From Pseudomonadota bacterium (GTDB lineage: Bacteria > Pseudomonadota > Gammaproteobacteria > Xanthomonadales > Rhodanobacteraceae), in NCBI GenBank assembly GCA_021792975.1, contig JAJYTR010000015.1:1-42803 (forward strand): a stretch of DNA of 42,803 nt. Direction: 5' to 3'. Both the position numbers and the translations under genes were made by a program. Shown here one piece after another: positions 38,639-42,803 of the stretch. The notes below the pieces were generated by a model that worked only from the letters and a program-made list of their open reading frames with translations, was not told the DNA's origin and searched no databases. Within the stretch, counting starts at the first letter, position 1; each line of letters starts with the position of its first letter.

Positions 38639-39973
38639 ATGAACGCAGCCATCGAATCCCCGCGCGCCATCGAGCGCGCACCCATCGCCGGCGCCAACCC
38701 GTTCGCCGGCGCGCCGGTCGCGGCGCGGCCCAGCAGCAACGCCGTCGCCGATGCCGGCATGCAGCGCGAGATCGCCGAGGTACAGGCCGCCATGGTCATC
38801 GCCAAACGCTTCCCGCGCGACCCCATCGCAGCCACCGAGCGCGTCCTCAACGCCTGCACGCGCCCGACGCTGGCGCGCGGCGCGCTGTACAGCTACGCGC
38901 GCGGCGGCACGGACGTCACCGGCCCCAGCATCCGGCTGGCCGAAACACTGGCGCAAGGCTGGGGCAACGTGCAGTTCGGCGTGCGCGAGCTGGAGCAGCG
39001 CAACGGCGAGAGCACCGTCGAGTCCTACGCATGGGATCTGGAAACCAACACCCGGCAGGTCAAGGTGTTCCAGGTCGGCCATGTCCTGCACACCAAGAGC
39101 GGCACGCGCCGCCTCACCGATCCGCGCGACATCTACGAGATGGTCGCCAACCAGGGCGCACGCCGGCTGCGCGCGTGCATCCTCGGCGTCATCCCCGGCG
39201 ACGTGATCGAGGCCGCCGTCAAGCAGTGCGAGGCCACGCTGCACGCCGACGCCGACACCAGCCCCGAAGGCATCAAGAACCTGCTGGAAGCCTTCACGCC
39301 CATGGGCGTGACCAGGGAGCAGATCGAGGCCCGCATCCAGCGCCGCATCGACTCCATCCAGCCGGCGCAGGTGGCGCAGCTGCGCAAGATCTACACGTCC
39401 CTGCGCGACGGCATGAGCGCGCCGGCCGACTGGTTCGAGCCGGTCGAGGCGGCGGCACCCGCGCAGACGCCGGCGCGCGGCAACGCCGGCCTCAAGGCCT
39501 CGCTGGCGAAGCGCACTGCAACGCCTGCCGCGCCCGCGCCGGCGGCCGATGCCGGCAGCAGCGAGCCGTACCCCCTGGAACCGGAGCGCGACCCCCTGCA
39601 ACTGGACAGCGGCGCGCCCGTCCTGCGCGATGGCGGTGAGGCAGATGATGTTGCCGCCGCGCCATCCAAGCACGAGGTGGCCGCCGACGCGGCGCCCCAG
39701 ACGCGCCGCGAAGCCGCAGTACACGCAGCGGCGCAAGCTGCAAGCTCAGCAGCGCCCGTGGCGGCAGTGGCCGCTGCCGATCACGCTGCGCGCACACAGG
39801 TCGCAGGACCGCTGAGCGAAGCGCAGGCCGGCATCTTGACGGACTGGTTGTCGATGGCCGGCCTCTCGCATGCCGACGTGGAACAGGCGGTAGGCGGTCC
39901 GGTGACGCCCGCGAACTTCCGCGAAGCCTGCACCTGGTTGCGGCACGAGGGGCAGCGGCAGAAAAACCCATGA
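38639..39973 (+). CDS. Conserved recombination-module protein, possible annealing protein
   Basis: The product is 444 aa behind GGAG. MQREIAEVQAAMVIAKRFPRD, NACTRPTLARGALYSYARGGTDVTGPSIRLAE and VANQGARRLRACILGVIPGDVIEAAVKQCE belong to a protein type I have seen repeatedly beside YqaJ exonucleases in phages. The partner of such an exonuclease is normally a single-strand annealing protein, which is the inferred role. Residues about 275-385 are Ala/Pro-rich and low in complexity. The C-terminus, LTDWLSMAGLSHADVEQAVGG followed by FREACTWL, looks like a small separate domain. Confidence 0.7.
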   Translation: MNAAIESPRAIERAPIAGANPFAGAPVAARPSSNAVADAGMQREIAEVQAAMVIAKRFPRDPIAATERVLNACTRPTLARGALYSYARGGTDVTGPSIRLAETLAQGWGNVQFGVRELEQRNGESTVESYAWDLETNTRQVKVFQVGHVLHTKSGTRRLTDPRDIYEMVANQGARRLRACILGVIPGDVIEAAVKQCEATLHADADTSPEGIKNLLEAFTPMGVTREQIEARIQRRIDSIQPAQVAQLRKIYTSLRDGMSAPADWFEPVEAAAPAQTPARGNAGLKASLAKRTATPAAPAPAADAGSSEPYPLEPERDPLQLDSGAPVLRDGGEADDVAAAPSKHEVAADAAPQTRREAAVHAAAQAASSAAPVAAVAAADHAARTQVAGPLSEAQAGILTDWLSMAGLSHADVEQAVGGPVTPANFREACTWLRHEGQRQKNP

Positions 39974-40029
39974 TTCCGGTTTCTGGCGCAGCTCACCGTC
40001 CACAACCGCTTCCCACCGGAGAACCACAC

Positions 40030-40788
40030 ATGACCTTCGACCGTTTGCCCTTCATCATCGATCAAGACCCGGAGGCGCATCGCGCCCCGGCGGACGCGGA
40101 GCGCGCGGTCGCGCTCGCCGAGTCCTACCTGATCGAGTCCCAGCGCGACGCCCAGGACGCCGCGGACACGCTGGCCAAGCTCAAAGAGCAACGCCGCGCC
40201 ATCGAGGACAAGCGCAAGCACCTGAAAGAACCCTATCTGGAAGGCGGGCGCCGGGTGGACGAGTTTTTTGCCGCGCCGCTGGAACGACTGGCGCACGCCA
40301 TCCGCACCCTGGACGGAGCGATCGTAGGCTGGCATCGCGCCGAAACCGCGCGCATCGAGCGAGAGCGTCGAGCCGCCGAGGCGGAAGCGCGTGCTGCCGC
40401 CGAAGCGGCTGCCGCAAGAGCACGCGAGGCCGAGGCTGCAGCCGAGGCTGCCGCCGCGGTGGGCAATGAAGAACGGGCGCTTGAGATGGAGGCCAACTAT
40501 CAGGAGGCCATGCAGGAAGCGCAGGCTGCGCTCGCGGCTCCGGCAGCCGTGCTGCAGCCGCTGCCCAAAGTCGAGGGTGCAACGATCCGCGGCACGTGGA
40601 AGGCGCGCCTGATCAACAAGGCTGCGCTGATCCGTGCCGCCGGCGCGCAGGAGCACCTGCACGGGCTGCTGCAGTTCGACACTGCGGCCGCGAACGCGAT
40701 GGCGCGCGCCACCAAAGGCGCCACCAAGGTGCCCGGCATCGAGTTCTACCAGAGCGTCAGCACCACCACCCGGAGAACGACAGCATGA
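40030..40788 (+). CDS. Coiled-coil protein of the recombination module
   Basis: The product is 252 aa from the ATG at 40030 with GGAG; an ATG at 39970 overlapping the previous stop would add 20 residues. Residues about 35-180 are a long Ala/Glu/Arg coiled coil ([21 protein letters not shown]). A C-terminal domain follows with [22 protein letters not shown] and [16 protein letters not shown], a pattern common in phage proteins between recombinase and SSB genes. No biochemical role is known to me. Confidence 0.65.
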   Translation: MTFDRLPFIIDQDPEAHRAPADAERAVALAESYLIESQRDAQDAADTLAKLKEQRRAIEDKRKHLKEPYLEGGRRVDEFFAAPLERLAHAIRTLDGAIVGWHRAETARIERERRAAEAEARAAAEAAAARAREAEAAAEAAAAVGNEERALEMEANYQEAMQEAQAALAAPAAVLQPLPKVEGATIRGTWKARLINKAALIRAAGAQEHLHGLLQFDTAAANAMARATKGATKVPGIEFYQSVSTTTRRTTA

Positions 40789-41273
40789 GCCGCGGTGTCA
40801 ACAAGGTCATCCTCGTCGGCAACCTGGGCGCCGATCCCGAGAAGCGCACCACGCAGGGCGGCACCGTCATCACCAGCATCCGCGTGGCCACCAGCGAAAG
40901 CTGGAAGGACAAGGCCACCGGCGAGACGCAGGAGTGCACCGAGTGGCACCGCGTCAAGTTCTTCGGGCGGCTGGCCGAAGTCGCGGCCGAGTACCTGCGC
41001 AAAGGCGCGCAGGTGTACGTCGAAGGCTCGCTGCGCACCGACAAGTACACCGACAAGGACGGCATCGAGCGCTACAGCACCGACATCATCGCCGGCGAGA
41101 TGCAGATGCTCGGCTCACGCCAGGGTGGTGGCGAGCGCGGCGCGGGCGCAGCAGCGCCTGCCGCTGGCGCCGACGCCTACCGCACGGCCAGCGGTGGCGC
41201 ATCGTCCGCAAGACGCCCCGCCGCCGCGGTGCCCGCCGCCAACGACTTCGCCGACGACGAGATCCCTTTCTGA
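40785..41273 (+). CDS. ssb: Single-stranded DNA-binding protein
   Basis: The product is 162 aa from the ATG at 40785 (overlap ATGA). [20 protein letters not shown] opens the OB fold, followed by [35 protein letters not shown] Gly/Ala-rich linker and the acidic tip DDEIPF complete a bacterial-type SSB. The tip recruits host repair and replication proteins. It would protect resected DNA during phage recombination. Confidence 0.93.
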   Translation: MSRGVNKVILVGNLGADPEKRTTQGGTVITSIRVATSESWKDKATGETQECTEWHRVKFFGRLAEVAAEYLRKGAQVYVEGSLRTDKYTDKDGIERYSTDIIAGEMQMLGSRQGGGERGAGAAAPAAGADAYRTASGGASSARRPAAAVPAANDFADDEIPF

Positions 41274-41285
41274 GACCTACCGTGC

Positions 41286-41447
41286 ATGATGGACAGGAAA
41301 ACCTACGAAGAATTGCTGGCGCTTGTGAATGAACAGGCCGAGGACGAAGGCCTGTGGTTCCTCGCGCGAACAGTCCCTGAAGCCTACCTGCAGCAGGAGC
41401 TGAGACGGCTGCATGCGCTCGTGGAAAAACTGGCTTCCGGTCTCTGA
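41286..41447 (+). CDS. Small conserved phage protein (53 aa)
   Basis: The peptide begins MMDRKTYEELLALVNEQAED and continues with GLWFLARTVPEAYLQQELRRLH. The ATG at 41286 is 12 bases after the SSB stop, and the stop lies two bases before the next gene. The helical segment with WF-A-T-PEAYLQ-ELRRLH is one I have seen in other phage early operons. No function is known. Confidence 0.65.
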   Translation: MMDRKTYEELLALVNEQAEDEGLWFLARTVPEAYLQQELRRLHALVEKLASGL

Positions 41448-41449
41448 GC

Positions 41450-41671
41450 ATGTCCGCCTGGCTCACCCCCGAGGAAGTCGCGCGGCTTACCGACACCCGG
41501 CCGCGCAGCTACGCCGCGCAGCGCCGGCGGCTGGCCGAGATGGGCGTGCCATTCACCACGTCTTATTCCGGCAAGCCTCTCGTGGCTGCCAGCGCGCTGC
41601 TGGGCGGCAAGGCGCGACACATGTCGCCGGCGGGACCGGACTGGTCTCGCTTGCCTGGGCGCGCCGCCTGA
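41450..41671 (+). CDS. DUF4224-like protein, possible excisionase
   Basis: The product is 73 aa. WLTPEEVARLTDTRPRSYAAQRRRLAEMGVPFTTSYSGKPLVA matches the DUF4224 pattern, a MerR/excisionase-like winged helix with a final strand. Such genes are found just upstream of phage integrases, as here (15 bases). It may direct excision or fold as a recombination directionality factor. Confidence 0.75.
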   Translation: MSAWLTPEEVARLTDTRPRSYAAQRRRLAEMGVPFTTSYSGKPLVAASALLGGKARHMSPAGPDWSRLPGRAA

Positions 41672-41686
41672 GCGCATCCTGATCTG

Positions 41687-42643
41687 ATGGGCCGCCACCG
41701 CGTCCATAACACGCACCTGCCGCGCCACCTGCAGCGCAAGCGCGGCGCGTACTACTACGTCATCCGCAAGGGCGGCAGGAATGTCTGGACGGCGCTGGGC
41801 AAGGATTACGGCGCGGCCCTGCGCCGCTGGGCCGAGTTCGAGGCCGAAGCCGTGCAGGCCGCAACCGTCGCTGATCTGGTGACCGGCTACATGGCCGCAT
41901 GCGAGAGCACCTGCAGGCCCGCCACCGTGGCAGGCTACCGCGCGTTCTCTCGCCGTCTGCTGGCCGTGTTCGGGCGCGTGCCGGTCGGCGACCTGAGGCG
42001 CGCCGACGTGGCGCGCTACGTCATGCAGCGCAACAGCCACGCCGGCAACCGCGAGAAGGCACTGCTCAGCGCAGCCTACACGTGGGGGCTCAACTGCGGG
42101 CTCATCGCGTGCCCGGACCCGACCAAGGGGCTGAATGTGCGCGCCAAAGAGGCACCGCGCCGGCGTTACGTCACCGACGACGAGCTGGCTCGCCTGCTAG
42201 ATGCCGCCGGCCGCCTGCGGCCGGCCATCGAGCTGGCCTACCTCACGGGCATGCGCCGCGCCGACCTGCTGGCACTGCGGCTTACCGCGGCCACCGACGG
42301 CGGCATTGCCTACGAATCGAGCAAGACCGGCGCCACCGTCCTGATCGGCTGGACCGATGCTCTGCGTGCTGCGTGGAAGGGGTGTGCCGGTGACCGCATC
42401 GGGGCTGTTCCCGCCGTGGCCAAGACCACCGGCAGGCCCTACACCGCCCAAGGCTGGCGCCAGGCCTGGGAACGCATCCGCAAGCGCGCAGGGCTGCCCG
42501 ACGTGCGCTTCCACGACCTGCGCCGCAAGGCCGGCTCGGATCTGTCCCTCGAGGACGCCGGCGACCTGCTGGCCCACAGTGATCTGGGCGTCACCCGACG
42601 CCACTACCGCGCAAAGCCGAAACCGGCCCGTCCGGCTCGCTGA
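41687..42643 (+). CDS. int: Tyrosine integrase
   Basis: The product is 318 aa. An N-terminal arm-binding part (HNTHLPRHLQRKRGAYYYVIRKGG) and a core-binding SAM-like part (ATVADLVTGYMAACESTCRP) precede the catalytic domain. The active-site set is complete: Arg190 in LTGMRRADLL, Lys213, His276 and Arg279 in HDLRR, His297 in LLAHSD, and Tyr307 in HYRAK. It inserts the phage into the anticodon loop of the tRNA-Asn gene 45 bases downstream. Two direct repeats at its end are candidate arm sites. Confidence 0.93.
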   Translation: MGRHRVHNTHLPRHLQRKRGAYYYVIRKGGRNVWTALGKDYGAALRRWAEFEAEAVQAATVADLVTGYMAACESTCRPATVAGYRAFSRRLLAVFGRVPVGDLRRADVARYVMQRNSHAGNREKALLSAAYTWGLNCGLIACPDPTKGLNVRAKEAPRRRYVTDDELARLLDAAGRLRPAIELAYLTGMRRADLLALRLTAATDGGIAYESSKTGATVLIGWTDALRAAWKGCAGDRIGAVPAVAKTTGRPYTAQGWRQAWERIRKRAGLPDVRFHDLRRKAGSDLSLEDAGDLLAHSDLGVTRRHYRAKPKPARPAR

Positions 42644-42670
42644 TATTAGACGAGCGCCCGGATATTAGAC
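42642..42670 (+). repeat. Direct repeats GATATTAGAC: candidate integrase arm sites
   Basis: GATATTAGAC occurs at 42642-42651 and 42661-42670, 19 bases apart (about two helical turns), between the integrase stop and the attachment core. Spacing, AT content and position fit arm-type sites bound by the integrase N-terminal domain. Confidence 0.6.
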
Positions 42671-42687
42671 ACGCGACCCGCTGGAAC

Positions 42688-42764
42688 TGGCGCCCGAAGT
42701 AGGACTCGAACCTACGACCCCCTGATTAACAGTCAGGTGCTCTAACCGGCTGAGCTATTCGGGC
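42688..42764 (-). tRNA. tRNA-Asn (anticodon GTT), site of integration
   Basis: The minus strand folds as a complete tRNA: acceptor GCCCGAA paired with TTCGGGC, an anticodon arm with CTGTTAA, a T arm with GTAGG-TTCGAGT-CCTAC, and an encoded CCA end (42688-42690). The bases from 42688 to the core belong to the prophage arm, so the phage restores the 3' half of the gene. The chromosome continues from about 42736. Confidence 0.95.
42719..42735. repeat. Right attachment-site core
   Basis: This is an exact copy of bases 1-17, spanning the anticodon stem-loop of the tRNA-Asn gene. It marks the right end of the prophage. Beyond the tRNA only 39 bases of chromosome are in view, and no gene is seen there. 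Confidence 0.85.
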
Positions 42765-42803
42765 GTGAGCCGCGCATTGTCTCGGCGTGGCCATATGACG
42801 TCA

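Noticed and set aside
1-42735. Diversity-generating retroelement, considered because the synteny resembles BPP-1-type podophages
   Set aside because: No reverse transcriptase gene, no template/variable repeat pair and no Mtd-like C-terminus were found. The tip is a glycine-rich adhesin.
1-42803. CRISPR array or anti-CRISPR locus
   Set aside because: No regularly spaced repeats were seen, and no protein has a known Aca-type partner pattern.
1-42803. Insertion sequences or transposases interrupting the prophage
   Set aside because: No transposase motifs or terminal repeats were found. All core genes read through at full length, so the prophage looks intact.

Overview
The window is, almost end to end, one intact-looking temperate podophage-type prophage of about 42.7 kb. 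It sits in a tRNA-Asn(GTT) gene of a high-GC Gram-negative bacterium. A 17-bp direct repeat (bases 1-17 and 42719-42735) marks the ends. The complete tRNA lies at the right end beside the integrase, so the phage supplies the 3' half of the tRNA. Composition, an Rz/Rz1 spanin pair and lambdoid-style regulation fit a proteobacterial host. Lysobacterales (Xanthomonadaceae) is my guess, not something the sequence proves.

Layout. Left end (1-1500): two divergent genes for small membrane/coiled-coil proteins in a typical cargo position. 1473-31959, minus strand: a long operon. It is transcribed from a Cro-like gene through two small DNA-binding genes, replication genes of the lambda O/P type, RusA, terminase, portal, scaffold, capsid, a T7-like tail (adaptor, a nozzle split into two genes, internal virion proteins), a 3141-residue polyvalent protein, the lysis cassette (Rz, Rz1, holin, transglycosylase) and tail-tip proteins including a glycine-rich adhesin. 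Nearly every junction overlaps by 1-4 bases (ATGA, GTGA, TGATG). 32048-36953: the immunity region. It holds an S24-type CI repressor, a complete EcoRII-like restriction cassette (C5 methylase, Vsr, restriction enzyme), an AT-rich membrane protein and a DUF2569-like membrane protein. 37043-42643, plus strand: the second early operon, with a YqaJ-type exonuclease, a putative annealing protein, SSB, a DUF4224-like protein and a tyrosine integrase.

How it works together. Two early promoters with the same architecture (TTGACA or TTGACG, 17-bp spacer, TAGCAT) face outward from the immunity region. Both carry GTCTAGC half-sites over the -10 element and inside the spacer, so one repressor plausibly shuts both, as at lambda OR and OL. 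The restriction cassette lies between the two operator regions, the position rexAB occupies in lambda, and would be expressed from the silent prophage. The methylase has an N-terminal helix-turn-helix, and its predicted promoter carries a GACA-N3-TGTC palindrome like the operator I recall for M.SsoII, which suggests autoregulation.

The most interesting items are: the giant polyvalent protein (ParB-like, JAB/RadC, degenerate JAB, zincin, ADP-ribosyltransferase, PBECR nuclease and LPD38 regions, with FSR motifs between domains); the restriction cassette and its membrane partner; a 19-bp repeat placed 22-23 nt upstream of both terS and Rz; a peptide shared by the scaffold C-terminus and portal N-terminus; the split nozzle; and the uncharacterised divergent membrane pair at the left end.
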